Shown here one piece after another: positions 9,637 through 19,623 of a DNA stretch of 64,000 bases. Positions within the stretch are counted from its first letter, which is position 1, and each line of letters opens with the position of its first letter. The notes beneath the pieces are model-generated. The model did not search any database. It was not told the origin of the DNA and saw only the letters and a program-made list of their open reading frames with translations. This DNA is from Pseudomonadota bacterium (GTDB lineage: Bacteria > Pseudomonadota > Gammaproteobacteria > Acidithiobacillales > Acidithiobacillaceae), in contig JAKARO010000005.1 of NCBI GenBank assembly GCA_021821885.1, positions 40,892 through 104,891 of the forward strand. The letters are read 5' to 3'. Made by a program: the position numbers and the translations under genes.

Positions 9637-10263
9637 GTGGCTAAATATACGGGACCCAGTTGCCGGCTTTGCCGGCGGGAAGGCGGAAAGCTTTTTCTGA
9701 AAGGGGAAAAATGTTTCTCTGACAAGTGCCCTGTGAGTATTCGTGCCTATGCCCCAGGCCAGCATGGGCAGCGGCGGGGTCGTGTGAGCGAGTATGGAAC
9801 CCAGCTCCGCGAAAAACAAAAGATTCGCCGTATTTATGGAATTCTGGAAGGCCAGTTTCGGAGATATTTCGAGGCGGCAAGTCAGAAAAAGGGTGTTACA
9901 GGCGAACTTCTGCTGCGTTTCCTGGAGGTGCGTCTGGACAATGTAGCCTACCGGCTTGGCTTTGGTTCATCGCGCGCCGAGGCACGTCAGGTGGTCCGGC
10001 ACGGACATGTGACCGTGAATGGAAAGAGGGTGAATATTCCTTCCTATCAAGTTCGGGCTGGGGATGAGATTGCTGTGACCGGAGCGGCACGTACGCATGC
10101 CCGTATTACCACTGCGGTGGAAGCTGCTGCAGCACGCGGTTTTCCGGAATGGCTGTCCGTAGATGTCCAGAATCTTCAGGGAACGGTCAAGTCCCTGCCA
10201 GTACGGGAAGACATCGCACCTGATCTGAACGAACAGGTGGTAGTGGAACTGTACTCCAAGTAA
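9637..10263 (+). CDS. rpsD: 30S ribosomal protein S4, four-cysteine N-terminal form
   Basis: 208 residues from GTG 9637 with a TGGAGG ribosome site. S4 initiates 16S rRNA assembly and controls decoding fidelity; in many bacteria it also represses the alpha operon. The N-terminus holds C9, C12, C26 and C31 in [18 protein letters not shown] and following residues, the zinc-binding (Cys+) pattern that E. coli S4 has lost. The S4 RNA-binding domain is [20 protein letters not shown] at about residues 94-113. Normal alpha-operon position. Confidence 0.97.
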   Translation: MAKYTGPSCRLCRREGGKLFLKGEKCFSDKCPVSIRAYAPGQHGQRRGRVSEYGTQLREKQKIRRIYGILEGQFRRYFEAASQKKGVTGELLLRFLEVRLDNVAYRLGFGSSRAEARQVVRHGHVTVNGKRVNIPSYQVRAGDEIAVTGAARTHARITTAVEAAAARGFPEWLSVDVQNLQGTVKSLPVREDIAPDLNEQVVVELYSK

Positions 10264-10282
10264 GCCAGAACGGGGATTGCTT

Positions 10283-11293
10283 ATGTCTGAAGTTGGCGAG
10301 CTGTTACGTCCTCAGCAGTATGATGTTGAATCCATATCGCCCCAGCGGGCGCGCATTGCGCTTGGCCCCCTTGAAAGAGGGTTTGGTCATACGCTGGGCA
10401 ATGCGCTCAGACGTGTACTTCTGTCGTCGCTTAAAGGTGCTGCGGTTACTGAGGTTGAGATAGAAGGAGTACTTCATGAGTATTCCAGTATAGAAGGTGT
10501 CCAGGAAGACGTTGTGGATATCCTGCTCAATCTGAAGCAGCTTGCGATACGGTCCCAGGGCCGGGACGATGTTCGCGTTACGCTGAAAAAAAAGGGACCG
10601 GGTGTTGTCACTGGTGGTGACATCATCTCCGAGCACGGAATAGAGGTTGCCAATCCGGACCAGGTTATCGCAACTTTGACCAGGGATGTGGAACTGGTTA
10701 TGCATCTGCGCTTGGATACTGGACGTGGTTACGAAACGGCAGCGTCCCGCCGTCAGGACCATGAGAAGCGCATTGGAGTAATGGCGATTGATGCCAGCTA
10801 CAGTCCCGTTCGGCGCGTGAGTTTTCAGGTTGAAAGCGCACGTGTGGAGCAGAGGACCTATCTTGACCGGCTGGTTCTGGATGTTGAAACAAATGGGACC
10901 GTTGATCCGGTTTGGGCAGTTCAGGAATCAGCCCGGATTCTGCGTCAGCAGCTCGACGTTTTCGGCGGGAAGGACACTTTTCCTGTACAGGAAGCTCGCC
11001 ACGCTCCGCTTGCCGAAGACCTGATGCCTACGCTTGTCCGGTCTGTTGATGACCTAGAGCTTACGGTACGGTCTGCCAACTGCCTCAAGGCAGAAGATAT
11101 TTTCTATATCGGCGATCTTGTACAGAAAACCGAACATGAACTACTGAAAGCACCCAATCTTGGACGGAAATCCTTGACCGAAATTAAGGAAATTCTCGAA
11201 AAGAACGGACTTTCCCTGGGGATGCGGCTTGAGAACTGGCCACCTGAGAATCTTCCTGTTCTTGCAGGCAAAGGTTCCGGTTCACTTGCGTGA
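10283..11293 (+). CDS. rpoA: DNA-directed RNA polymerase subunit alpha
   Basis: 336 residues from ATG 10283; an in-frame TTG at 10277 is less likely because CGGGGA at 10271-10276 is six bases from the ATG. The N-terminal dimerisation domain includes [19 protein letters not shown] and the beta-contact region; the C-terminal domain contains [18 protein letters not shown] and [14 protein letters not shown], the helix-hairpin-helix that binds UP elements and activators. Length is slightly longer than the 329 of E. coli. Confidence 0.98.
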   Translation: MSEVGELLRPQQYDVESISPQRARIALGPLERGFGHTLGNALRRVLLSSLKGAAVTEVEIEGVLHEYSSIEGVQEDVVDILLNLKQLAIRSQGRDDVRVTLKKKGPGVVTGGDIISEHGIEVANPDQVIATLTRDVELVMHLRLDTGRGYETAASRRQDHEKRIGVMAIDASYSPVRRVSFQVESARVEQRTYLDRLVLDVETNGTVDPVWAVQESARILRQQLDVFGGKDTFPVQEARHAPLAEDLMPTLVRSVDDLELTVRSANCLKAEDIFYIGDLVQKTEHELLKAPNLGRKSLTEIKEILEKNGLSLGMRLENWPPENLPVLAGKGSGSLA

Positions 11294-11328
11294 TCGTTGT
11301 TTGATTTCATAGGCGGGAGAATGACGTT

Positions 11329-11703
11329 ATGCGTCATGGTAATAGCGGGAAAAAATTAAATCGTAATAGCAGCCATCGTAAGGCAATGTTTGCAAACATG
11401 ATGGTCTCTCTTTTTCAGCACGAGCGTATAGTTACCACGCTGCCAAAAGCCAAAGAACTGCGCCGGTTTGCCGAGCCCATGATTACTTTGGCGAAGGAAG
11501 CGAGTGTTGCAAAGCGCCGACTGGCCTTTGCCCGCCTTCAGGACAGGGATACTGTTGTGAAGCTTTTTGATGATCTGGGACCCCACTATCAGTCGCGTCC
11601 AGGTGGGTATCTGAGGATCGTCAAATATGGTTTCCGGGCAGGTGACAATGCCCCCTTGGCTATTGTGGAACTGGTTGGGCGGGAAGAAAAGAAGTCCGCA
11701 TAG
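11329..11703 (+). CDS. rplQ: 50S ribosomal protein L17
   Basis: 124 residues from ATG 11329. [20 protein letters not shown] is the invariant L17 start, and [18 protein letters not shown] is also typical. L17 lies near the tunnel exit. It is the last gene of the alpha operon; a strong intrinsic terminator follows 26 bases after the stop, and the group II intron is inserted right behind that terminator. Confidence 0.98.
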   Translation: MRHGNSGKKLNRNSSHRKAMFANMMVSLFQHERIVTTLPKAKELRRFAEPMITLAKEASVAKRRLAFARLQDRDTVVKLFDDLGPHYQSRPGGYLRIVKYGFRAGDNAPLAIVELVGREEKKSA

Positions 11704-11728
11704 TTTATTTGATCTGCCGACTGTACTA

Positions 11729-11755
11729 CGGCCCACTGCCATGTGGGCCGTTTTT
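11729..11755 (+). terminator. Rho-independent terminator of the ribosomal protein operon
   Basis: A perfect 8-bp stem, CGGCCCAC (11729-11736) with GTGGGCCG (11743-11750), closes a 6-base loop and is followed by TTTTT. It lies 26 bases after the rplQ stop. Because the stem is also flanked by A on its left, it may serve the oppositely oriented uvrA too. The intron 5' boundary is only four bases after the T run, which matches the known preference of class C group II introns for terminator hairpins. Confidence 0.9.
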
Positions 11756-12307
11756 ATTGTGCGCCCGGCAGGGCGCACCTACTTGGAGGTGGAAGTCCTC
11801 TACCGGCCCGGCAGGGGGAACGGTTAGCCGAAGGCAAAGGCTACGCGGTTGACTGCGGGTCTGGAGGAAGCCGGGTGGCAAAGCGCTGGCCTGACGAACA
11901 GGAAGCGGATACGAGGCGACGCATTGGGGTGAGATGTCAATGATCATCGAAGCCCGAATCTTGCACGGAACGGTGCGGCGTAAATCCGACAGGCATAAGC
12001 GTGAAGGTGGGTGCGCAATACTTGGGGAGATCTGGTCGTGTGCCCGAGAGGGCTACCGGCGTCGAGAGGCGACGGGATGCGCGGCCAGAAGTCAGCAGGG
12101 GCCATAGTGGGTGTCGGCACGGACCGAAGGGCCGAACGGGTGGAACCGAGAGTAGGACGATCGATCTTGAAGCCTATTGATGAGGCAGAAGCCGCTGTGA
12201 GGCGGGCCGGGCGCGAAGCAGCCGGACGGAATCCGGGGAGGGCGCGTGTCGGTGCCGAGGTGGGCGCAGCGACGAACTGGCGAACGAAATCGGAGGGCCG
12301 TCGGCTC

Positions 12308-13440
12308 ATGGAGCAGGTGGTCGAAGGCAACAACAGGCAAAAGGCGTACAGCCGGGTCATGAGCAATCGCGGGGCGCCGGGTATCGACGGTCTGCGCTGC
12401 TTGACGGGACGTACCTGCCGCGAGCGGTACGCCGGGTGGATATTCCCAAGCCGCAAGGCGGGGTGAGGACACTGGGCGTGCCCACCGTGGTGGAACGGCT
12501 GATCCAGCAGGCCCTGCACCAGGTGATGCAGCCGATCTTCGAGCCGACGTTCTCGAGCACTACGGCTTCCGTCCGGGACGCAGCGCGGGGCAGGCGGTGC
12601 GCCGGGCTGCGGGGTACATCCGGGGCGGCAAGCGCTGGGTGGTGGACATGGACCTGGAGAAGTTCTTCGACCGTGTGAACCACGACGTGCTGATGCACCG
12701 GGTCGCCAGGAGGATTGAGGACAGGCGCGTCCTGACCCTGATCCGCCGCTTCCTGCAAGCGGGCCTGGGGGCCGACGGGGTCGAGACGGCAAGGACACAG
12801 GGCACGCCGCAGGGCGGGCCGCTGTCGCCGCTGCTGTCGAACATCTTGTTTGACCCGCCTGGACCGCGAACTGGAGCGGCGCGGACTGGCCTTCTGCCGG
12901 TACGCCGACGACTGCAACATCTACGTATCCAGCGAGCGCGCCGGGCAGTGGATCATGACCGGGATCACGGCGTTCCTCGCGGAGCGTCTGAAGCTGACCG
13001 TGAACGCGGCCAGGAGCGCGGTGGCGCGGCCCTGGCAACTCAAGTTCCTAGGCTACAGCGTCACCGACCTGTGCCTGCGGGGGCGCGGGCACTCGCTGGT
13101 GCGGACCATCGAGGAGCTGCGGCCGGTCCTGCGCGGCTGGATGAACTACTTCCAGCACACGCAGGGCCGCCGCGCCCTGGAGGAACTGGACGCGTGGATC
13201 CGCCGTCGACTGCGCGTCATCGCGTGGCGTCAGTGGAAGTGGCCCCATACCCGCGAATCGCGCCTGCGCGCGCTCGGCCTGGACGCACAGCGCACCTGGA
13301 ACTTGAGCGTCAATGGGCGCGGGCCGTGGTGGAACGCCGGGGCGCTGCACATGCGCCATGCGCTGCCGCCGAAATACTTTGCCAACTTGGGGCTGGTCTC
13401 GCTGGTGGACACCCACCAGCGGCTTCAGTGTTCTGCTTGA
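12308..13440 (+). pseudogene. ltrA: Group II intron reverse transcriptase/maturase, multiply frameshifted
   Basis: Recognisable pieces lie in different frames: GNNRQKAYSRVMSNRGAPGID from 12308; AVRRVDIPKPQGGVRTLGVP around 12430-12555; RWVVDMDLEKFFDRVNHDVL and GTPQGGPLSPLLSNI up to about 12850; then the catalytic FCRYADDCNIYV and a maturase/thumb end to TGA 13438-13440. Lesions: a deletion plus frame change near 12385, loss of one G near 12555, an indel near 12855, and about 25 residues missing after FLGYSVT near 13070. The YADD active site survives, but no continuous protein can be made. Full-length relatives are about 400-450 residues. Movement would need a maturase supplied in trans. Confidence 0.85.
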
Positions 13441-13511
13441 ACCGCCGGATGCGGAACCGCACGCCCGGTGGTGTGAGAGGGCTGAGGGGGTAACCCCTCA
13501 CCCTACTCGAT
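13438..13511 (+). ncRNA. Group II intron domains V and VI and 3' splice site
   Basis: Domain V pairs ACCGCCGG (13441-13448) with CCGGTGGT, and inside that TGCG with CGCA around a four-base loop. The CGC at 13443-13445 is in the catalytic-triad position and is the class C version (AGC in most other classes). Domain VI follows as TGAGGGG-GTAA-CCCCTCA, and the sequence ends CTACTCGAT. These bases also encode, on the other strand, the present stop codon of uvrA (13498-13500). The folds were read by eye. Confidence 0.7.
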
Positions 13512-16302
13512 TATGGCGCCTATTTTCTTTCTGATTGCGGACGTGCCTGGCCAGATATGGACCCGTCTTCGAATATGGGCTGTCCATGATTTGCTCTGGT
13601 GTTCCGGCAGCAATAATGCTCCCGCCACCTTCACCACCCTCAGGCCCCAGGTCCACAATCCAGTCTGCCGTTTTAACTACATCAAGGTTGTGCTCGATCA
13701 CGATAACGGTGTTACCGGCATCAACCAGTTGCTGCAAAACCTTGAGCAGCATTGCGATGTCGTGAAAATGAAGTCCCGTCGTCGGCTCGTCCAGGATATA
13801 CAAGGTTTTTCCCGTATCCCGTCTGGACAGCTCGCGGGAAAGCTTTACGCGTTGCGCTTCGCCACCGGACAGTGTGGTGGCAGACTGGCCTAGGTGGATA
13901 TAGCCCAAACCGACATCCAGGAGTGTTTGCAGCTTCCTCGCTACTGGCGGGACCGGGTCAAAAAACTCCCTTGCCTCATCTATAGTCATTTCCAGAACTT
14001 CGTGGATCGTTTTTCCCTTGTAGCGAATTTCCAGCGTTTCCCGTTTATAACGCTGGCCGCGGCAGACGTCGCAGGGGACATACACATCCGGGAGAAAGTG
14101 CATCTCCACGCGTATTACTCCTTCCCCTTCACAGGTCTCGCAGCGCCCGCCCCGCACGTTGAAACTAAATCTTCCTGGCCCGTAGCCTCTTGCGCGTGCT
14201 TCTGGCGTACCGGAAAAAAGCTCTCTGATCGTCGTAAACAGCCCGGTATAAGTCGCCGGATTGCTCCGAGGCGTTCTGCCAATTGGGCTCTGGTCAATGG
14301 AGATCACCTTGTCCAGATGCTCAAGGCCATGAAGAACGCCATATGGAGCCGGGGTTGCCTGGGCATGCATGAGATGCCGCGCGCAGGCGGGGTAGAGAGT
14401 GTCGTTGACTAGCGTGGACTTTCCGGATCCGCTCACACCCGTTATGCAGGTAAATAGCCCAATAGGTATGCTGAGATTGACTTTCTTCAGGTTATTGCCT
14501 GTGGCTCCACCGAGTAAGAGCTGTTGCAGGCCAGGAGGCCGGCGTCTTTCCGGGATAGCAATGCAAAGATCACCGCGCAGGTATTTACCCGTGAGAGAGG
14601 TGGGGTGTGCCTCAATAACCGCTGGATGCCCATGCGCGACAACTTCTCCACCGTGTACGCCAGCGGCTGGTCCCATGTCCACTACGTAGTCGGCAGCCCT
14701 GATAGCATCCTCGTCATGTTCGACGACGATAACCGTATTGCCAAGGTCTCGAAGCCGGACAAGAGTCTGAATCAGCCGGTCATTATCGCGTTGATGCAGC
14801 CCGATTGATGGTTCGTCCAGAACATACATTACGCCGACAAGACCTGCACCAATCTGCGATGCCAGGCGAATCCGCTGGGATTCTCCACCGGAGAGAGTTT
14901 CAGCCGCGCGGTCCAGAGCCAGATATTCAAGGCCAACATCCAGCAGAAACTGCAGGCGGCTCGTAATTTCCCTAAGTATTCGTTCAGAAATGACCGCATC
15001 TTTTCCCTGGAGATTCAGGTTCAGAAAATGTCCGCGGGCTTCTCTTATGGATAGAGAGGAGGCTTCATGGATGGCAATGTTTCCTACCCGGACCATTCTG
15101 GCTTCTTCCCGTAAGCGGCTGCCGTGGCAGGTGGGGCAGGGGAGCTTGCCCATGTAGCGGGAAATTTCTTCGCGAATCAGGCTGGACTGCGTTTCGCGAA
15201 GACGTCTCTCCAGTGCCGGTATGACTCCTTCAAACCGGTTTGAGGCAGGCTGTTCTTTCAGGCCATATAGTATGGACTGCTGTATCGTGGGTGGCAGGAA
15301 TTGCCATGGGTCATCCATCGAAAAGCCCAGCTGAACGGATAGGCGTGCCAGAAGTGAGGCATACTGGTCGCGCTGATATTGCTGCCACGGCACGATCGCA
15401 CCATCCGCCAGACTGAGCTGGGTGTTGGGAACCAGAAGAGCGGGATCGAAAAAAGTGATTTCTCCTAGGCCATCGCATTTCGGACAGGCGCCAGCGGGAT
15501 TGTTGAAAGAAAAAAGTCTGGGTTCGAGCTGGGGAAAGGAGCGACCGCAGTGGTTGCAGGCATGCCGGGCCGAGAACAGCTGTTCCTGGTCCAGATCCGG
15601 GCGGACCACGATCGCCTGTTCGTCTGCGATATTTAGTGCGGTCTCCATTGATTCTGCAAGCCGGCTCCGGGTATCCTGACGTACAACAAGGCGGTCAACT
15701 ACTGCCTCAATGCGATGCTTGCGTTTTGGATCAAGGACCGGAATGGTATCCAGTTCCAGCATCTGGCCGTCTATGCGGGCGCGTATCAGGCCCCGTGCAC
15801 GCAGTCCCTGAAAAATTTCTTCATGACCGCCTTTCCTGTCACGGACAACCGGAGCTAGAACCATGATGCGCTCACCATCCGGCCATGTAAGCATGGTGTC
15901 AACCATCTGGCTGATGCTCTGGCTCTGGATAGGTTCTCCACAGCACCAGGGGGTGCCGACACGTGCGTAGAGCAGACGGAGATAGTCGTGAATTTCGGTA
16001 ACGGTACCGACGGTCGAACGCGGATTGTGGGAAGTGGACTTTTGCTCAATGGCAATGGCGGGTGACAGGCCCTCAATGGCATCCACATCGGGTTTTCCCA
16101 TCAACGACAGAAACTGTCGTGCATAGGCAGAGAGACTTTCTACATAGCGCCGCTGCCCTTCAGCATAGAGAGTATCGAAGGCCAGGGAAGATTTTCCGGA
16201 TCCGGATAGACCGGTAACGACAACGAACCGGTCACGGGGAATGCGGAGCGATACATTTTTGAGGTTATGGGTGCGGGCCCCACGAATCTCGATGTGGTCC
16301 AT
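13498..16302 (-). CDS. uvrA: Excinuclease ABC subunit A
   Basis: 934 residues when started at ATG 16302 ([19 protein letters not shown], the canonical start); a TTG at 16323 is in frame but unlikely. UvrA is the damage-recognition ATPase of nucleotide excision repair, working as a dimer with UvrB. Two ABC modules are visible: Walker [17 protein letters not shown] and [18 protein letters not shown], signatures [12 protein letters not shown] and [12 protein letters not shown]. Zinc-binding pairs CNHCG/CPKCDG and [15 protein letters not shown] are intact. The extreme C-terminus is altered: the last four residues (NRVG) and the stop codon are read from the inserted group II intron. The rest is normal, so function is probably retained. 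Confidence 0.97.
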   Translation of the reverse strand: MDHIEIRGARTHNLKNVSLRIPRDRFVVVTGLSGSGKSSLAFDTLYAEGQRRYVESLSAYARQFLSLMGKPDVDAIEGLSPAIAIEQKSTSHNPRSTVGTVTEIHDYLRLLYARVGTPWCCGEPIQSQSISQMVDTMLTWPDGERIMVLAPVVRDRKGGHEEIFQGLRARGLIRARIDGQMLELDTIPVLDPKRKHRIEAVVDRLVVRQDTRSRLAESMETALNIADEQAIVVRPDLDQEQLFSARHACNHCGRSFPQLEPRLFSFNNPAGACPKCDGLGEITFFDPALLVPNTQLSLADGAIVPWQQYQRDQYASLLARLSVQLGFSMDDPWQFLPPTIQQSILYGLKEQPASNRFEGVIPALERRLRETQSSLIREEISRYMGKLPCPTCHGSRLREEARMVRVGNIAIHEASSLSIREARGHFLNLNLQGKDAVISERILREITSRLQFLLDVGLEYLALDRAAETLSGGESQRIRLASQIGAGLVGVMYVLDEPSIGLHQRDNDRLIQTLVRLRDLGNTVIVVEHDEDAIRAADYVVDMGPAAGVHGGEVVAHGHPAVIEAHPTSLTGKYLRGDLCIAIPERRRPPGLQQLLLGGATGNNLKKVNLSIPIGLFTCITGVSGSGKSTLVNDTLYPACARHLMHAQATPAPYGVLHGLEHLDKVISIDQSPIGRTPRSNPATYTGLFTTIRELFSGTPEARARGYGPGRFSFNVRGGRCETCEGEGVIRVEMHFLPDVYVPCDVCRGQRYKRETLEIRYKGKTIHEVLEMTIDEAREFFDPVPPVARKLQTLLDVGLGYIHLGQSATTLSGGEAQRVKLSRELSRRDTGKTLYILDEPTTGLHFHDIAMLLKVLQQLVDAGNTVIVIEHNLDVVKTADWIVDLGPEGGEGGGSIIAAGTPEQIMDSPYSKTGPYLARHVRNQKENRRHNRVG

Positions 16303-16386
16303 GGAGTTTGCTTCAGCCGTCAAGAGAATGGGATATTATAGGCATTAATGGGACTTTCGTCCCCTGGTTTGAGAGGAGTCGTATCC
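16303..16386. promoter_or_regulatory. Divergent uvrA/ssb promoter region
   Basis: The 84 bases between the divergent starts hold a TATAAT on the minus strand (16335-16340), suitable as a -10 for uvrA, overlapping a TATTAT on the plus strand (16334-16339) for ssb. No good -35 hexamers are visible for either. A small perfect hairpin GGGAC-TTTC-GTCCC lies at 16350-16363. GGAG at 16375-16378 is the ssb ribosome site. I saw no LexA-type operator (CTGT-N8-ACAG). Confidence 0.35.
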
Positions 16387-16857
16387 ATGGCGGGAGTCAA
16401 TCGGGTGATTTTGCTGGGCCATCTTGGACGGGATCCGGAGGTTCGTTATCAGCCTAATGGCGGAGCGATTGCCACTCTTAATCTGGCCACCTCCGAAACA
16501 TACAAGGATCGGGAGGGCAACCGGCAGGAGCGTACTGAGTGGCACAGGGTGGTTTTCTTTGGACGCCCGGCGGAGATCGCAGGAGAATATCTTCGCAAGG
16601 GCAGTATGGCCTATGTGGAGGGGCGCCTGCAGACACGGAAATGGAACGACAAAGAAGGCCAGGAGCGCTATACCACGGAGATTGTGGGAGACCGGCTACA
16701 ATTGGTTGGCGCGCGCGGTGGCAGCGGCAGTTCCTCCAGCATCGAGGAGGAAACACCACCAGTGCAGCGGGGGTTCGGTAGCGGGGGAGGAAACCAGCGA
16801 GGGAATATGCCACCAGCACCGCCTATGGAAGATTTCGATGATGACATTCCGTTCTGA
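16387..16857 (+). CDS. ssb: Single-stranded DNA-binding protein
   Basis: 156 residues from ATG 16387 (GGAG eight bases upstream). Starts [21 protein letters not shown]; the OB fold runs to about residue 112 with [19 protein letters not shown] glycine- and proline-rich linker follows and the acidic tip DFDDDIPF binds partner proteins such as exonuclease I, RecO and PriA. A longer reading from 16348 would add 13 residues foreign to the family. ssb divergent from uvrA is a common arrangement. Confidence 0.97.
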   Translation: MAGVNRVILLGHLGRDPEVRYQPNGGAIATLNLATSETYKDREGNRQERTEWHRVVFFGRPAEIAGEYLRKGSMAYVEGRLQTRKWNDKEGQERYTTEIVGDRLQLVGARGGSGSSSSIEEETPPVQRGFGSGGGNQRGNMPPAPPMEDFDDDIPF

Positions 16858-16893
16858 CCCGTACCTTTTGGTGTATTTGTAAATATTTCAACC

Positions 16894-16921
16894 AAAAGCC
16901 TTGTTTATCAGGGCTTTTTTA
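16894..16921 (+). terminator. Rho-independent terminator after ssb
   Basis: AAAAGCCTTG (16894-16903) pairs with CAGGGCTTTT (16909-16918), one G-U pair, closing a five-base loop, followed by a T run. It lies 37 bases after the ssb stop. The A run on its left could give some activity for transcripts arriving from radA on the other strand. Confidence 0.8.
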
Positions 16922-17140
16922 TTGTTTGAACCGGCCTGTTCCTTGCGGCAGCGATGCTTTCTGTAACCTGGGCTGCTTATGCGCTTGCGGTCAGGCAGGA
17001 GAGATGTGGTTCAGGAGAAAATTATGTCTGGCTTTCGGTGCGTTACCGCGGGCTGTTGTAGCTGGGGCGGGCCAGACCGATGCCACAGGTATCCGGGTAC
17101 TTGAGATCAAAGAGGGTGGTTCAGCGCTGGAAGGATGTTC
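16922..17140. other. Intergenic stretch with a possible gene remnant
   Basis: Between the ssb terminator and the end of radA. On the plus strand an open frame begins at TTG 16926 and runs antisense into radA. Its first ~60 codons include MWFRRKLCLAFGALPRAVVA followed by GIRVLEIKEG, which resembles a signal peptide and the beginning of an AMIN-type domain, but similarity stops at the radA end. It may be the remains of a secreted protein. I cannot support it as a functional gene. Confidence 0.2.
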
Positions 17141-18526
17141 TTATGATCCAAACGCTGCGTTGACCGCATCAGACAGAGAGTGGCATGGGAGGAGACGGAA
17201 TTCTGGGGAAGGGGAGGTTGGGCATTCTTCGGAGTATGGGAAAATCGCATGCCGGAAACCTAGCTTGGAGGCTTCCCTCAGGCGGTTTTCGGTGCCGGTA
17301 ACTGGGCGGACCTCGCCAGCAAGCCCCAATTCTCCAAAAACGATAAAATCCCTGCTGTCTAGAGGCTGGTTTCGAAAGGCACTAAGTACCGCCAGTGCAA
17401 CAGCCAGATCGCTGGCAGGCTCCATCACTCTTACGCCCCCAGCGATATTGACAAAGACATCCTGGTCAAAAAGGAAACTTCCCCCATGGCGGTGAAGAAT
17501 GGCAAGCAGGAGCGACAGGCGATTTGGATCCATGCCAAGGGCAACCCGGCGTGGATTGGCCAGGGAGCTCGGAGTGACGAGTGCCTGGACCTCTACAAGC
17601 AGGGTCCGGGTTCCCTCCTGTGTGGGCAGAACCACGCTGCCAGCGACCGGGCGGCGGTGTTGGGACAGAAAAAGCTGAGAGGGGTTTTCTACCTCCTGTA
17701 GACCCCCTTCACGCATCTCGAAGACGCCCAGTTCGTTGGCGGCACCGAACCGATTTTTGATGGCTCTGACAATACGGTAGGGACTGCCTGCTTCGCCTTC
17801 GAAATACAGTACGGTGTCCACCATATGTTCCAGAACGCGGGGTCCGGCAATGCCTCCTTCTTTTGTGACATGGCCTACCATCCAGACACTGGTTTCGTGG
17901 GTTTTTGCATATCGCACGAGTCGTGCGGCGCATTCGCGGACCTGGGCGACCGAGCCAGGTGCTGACTGGAGGGTGTCACTATACAGTGTCTGGATGGAAT
18001 CAATCAGCAGGACATCGGGTGAGGCCTCTACCAGAAAGCTCTCGATACTCTCCCAGTGATTTTCCGCCATGATCTGGATATTTTTCCGGTCAATCCCCAG
18101 CCTTTTTGCCCGCATGGCCACCTGGGCACTGGATTCTTCCCCTGTGATATACAGGATGTTGCCGGTCACGTTTCTTGCCAGTCCATCCGCTGTTTGCAGT
18201 AGCAGAGTGGATTTTCCGATCCCGGGCTCTCCCCCCAGCAGAATAGCTGCACCTGGTACGAGGCCCCCTCCAAGAACCCTGTCCAGTTCTCCAAGACTGC
18301 TGCCAGTTCTCTCCACAGCCGCCATGCAAACTTCATCCAAATACCGGGGGGGGCTGGCGATGGCATAGGCAGAATTTCCACCGGGGCGACCGGAAGGTTT
18401 CCCCCCTCTTGCCCGCCTTTCTTCCACGAAACTGTTCCAGTCACCACAGTCTGGACACTGTCCCAGCCATTTTGGACTGGATGACCCACAGCTCTGGCAG
18501 ACGTAGAGAGACTTTTCACGGCTCAC
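17141..18526 (-). CDS. radA: DNA repair protein RadA (Sms)
   Basis: 461 residues from GTG 18526, which overlaps the alr stop codon (GTGA). RadA is a RecA-like branch-migration ATPase that processes recombination intermediates. An N-terminal zinc finger has C10, C13, C24 and C27; Walker A is GEPGIGKS (99-106); the RadA-specific KNRFGAANELGVFEM motif is present; and a Lon-like C-terminal domain ends the protein. Length is typical. It is translationally coupled to alr and probably the last gene of the rpsF-dnaB-alr group. Confidence 0.97.
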   Translation of the reverse strand: MSREKSLYVCQSCGSSSPKWLGQCPDCGDWNSFVEERRARGGKPSGRPGGNSAYAIASPPRYLDEVCMAAVERTGSSLGELDRVLGGGLVPGAAILLGGEPGIGKSTLLLQTADGLARNVTGNILYITGEESSAQVAMRAKRLGIDRKNIQIMAENHWESIESFLVEASPDVLLIDSIQTLYSDTLQSAPGSVAQVRECAARLVRYAKTHETSVWMVGHVTKEGGIAGPRVLEHMVDTVLYFEGEAGSPYRIVRAIKNRFGAANELGVFEMREGGLQEVENPSQLFLSQHRRPVAGSVVLPTQEGTRTLLVEVQALVTPSSLANPRRVALGMDPNRLSLLLAILHRHGGSFLFDQDVFVNIAGGVRVMEPASDLAVALAVLSAFRNQPLDSRDFIVFGELGLAGEVRPVTGTENRLREASKLGFRHAIFPYSEECPTSPSPEFRLLPCHSLSDAVNAAFGS

Positions 18527-19623
18527 GGGATTGTTATCCGTGGCACACGGGAAGCGATACGTGTGCCTATTTCGTACGGAATGGTGTCCAGGGATATGGC
18601 TATTTCCTCAAGAGGCAGTTCTTTCCCTCCCATAAGAAGCACAGAATCCCCATACCGGGCATCAGAATGCGTAAGATCCGCAAAGCATAAATCCATGCTG
18701 ATCCTGCCGAGTGTACGGCTATGCTGGCCATTGACGACTATGGGGGCCCCATTTCCCAGGCGGCGATCATATCCATCTCCATAGCCACAGGCGATAATGC
18801 CAACCCGGGAGGCTTCCCTGGCCTGCCAGGCAGCTCCATAGCCCAGCCAGCTCCCGGATGGAAGCTCCCGCACGGAAACTATCTGGCTTTGCCATGTCAG
18901 AACAGGAAGCAGACCCAGTGCACGGCCCGTTTCTGAAACAAAGGGGGAGAGCCCATAGAGCATAAGCCCCGGCCGTATCCAGGAAGTCTTCGACTGCGGC
19001 ATTGAGAGGATCGCCCCCGAGTTCGGCAGGGAATGCTCTCCAAGTGTGCAGTGCCCAAATTCCCGAACGGCTTTCTGGAATATCTCGATCTGGTAGGTAT
19101 TGTAGGGATCTTCCGGGGTATCGCTTCGGGCAAGATGGCTCAGCAGACCCAAAATACGGAGAGAAATGTTTCTGGTTGCGTTTAGCTGGTTGAAAACACC
19201 CGGCAGTTCTGCTGGAGAAAAGCCTAGGCGATGCATTCCAGAATCCACTTTCAGAAAAATTTCCAGGGAGGAAGAGCTGTCCATGTTCTGGATCCAGTAA
19301 AGCTGCTCCTGGTTGTGGATAACCAGACGGTGTCCATGTGCCGATGCAAGGGCTAGTTCTTCACCAGAAAATGCTCCGGCAAGTACTGTACACGATGGCC
19401 GGAGACCAAGCCCATGAATCTCTTCGGCTTCTTCAATGCTCGCAACGGCAAAACCATCCACACCAGCGGCTGCAAGCACGGCCGCACACTGTTTTGCCCC
19501 ATGTCCGTAGGCGTTGGCCTTGATGGCTGCCATGATGCGGCTTCCGGGCATAAGCGCACGCACCCGGGCAAGATTGTGCTGTAGTGCACGGGCAGAGATC
19601 AGCGCATGATTCGGTCTGGACAT
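18523..19623 (-). CDS. alr: Alanine racemase
   Basis: 366 residues from ATG 19623. Interconverts L- and D-alanine for peptidoglycan. The PLP lysine is K35 in AAIKANAYGHGAKQ, the second catalytic base tyrosine lies in SWLGYGAAW, and RISMDLCFADLT is the conserved C-terminal beta domain. The open frame continues upstream to 19791, but MSRPNHALISARALQHNL is the family start. The dnaB-alr-radA order is known in gammaproteobacteria; here 852 bases without a recognised gene separate dnaB from alr. Confidence 0.96.
   Translation of the reverse strand: MSRPNHALISARALQHNLARVRALMPGSRIMAAIKANAYGHGAKQCAAVLAAAGVDGFAVASIEEAEEIHGLGLRPSCTVLAGAFSGEELALASAHGHRLVIHNQEQLYWIQNMDSSSSLEIFLKVDSGMHRLGFSPAELPGVFNQLNATRNISLRILGLLSHLARSDTPEDPYNTYQIEIFQKAVREFGHCTLGEHSLPNSGAILSMPQSKTSWIRPGLMLYGLSPFVSETGRALGLLPVLTWQSQIVSVRELPSGSWLGYGAAWQAREASRVGIIACGYGDGYDRRLGNGAPIVVNGQHSRTLGRISMDLCFADLTHSDARYGDSVLLMGGKELPLEEIAISLDTIPYEIGTRIASRVPRITIP

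Larger units (their letters stand above)
11759..13511 (+). mobile_element. Group II intron, bacterial class C (IIC) type, with a degenerate reverse transcriptase
   Basis: The 5' end GTGCG at 11759 matches the group II consensus. About 550 bases of structured, non-coding sequence (domains I-III, 11759-12307) precede a reverse transcriptase frame, and domains V and VI follow its stop codon. The 3' end CTACTCGAT places the boundary at about 13511 (the last one or two bases are uncertain). Insertion immediately behind an intrinsic terminator and a CGC triad in domain V are features of class IIC. The element separates rplQ from uvrA, which were presumably neighbours sharing the terminator. GC content is clearly higher than in flanking genes, suggesting recent arrival. 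The encoded protein is broken. Confidence 0.85.

Noticed and set aside
11944..13038. 364-codon open frame on the minus strand inside the intron
   Set aside because: Antisense to the reverse transcriptase remnant; low-complexity Arg/Pro/Ser composition from high GC.
16303..16386. LexA operator between uvrA and ssb
   Set aside because: No CTGT-N8-ACAG or similar palindrome; only a small GGGAC/GTCCC hairpin.
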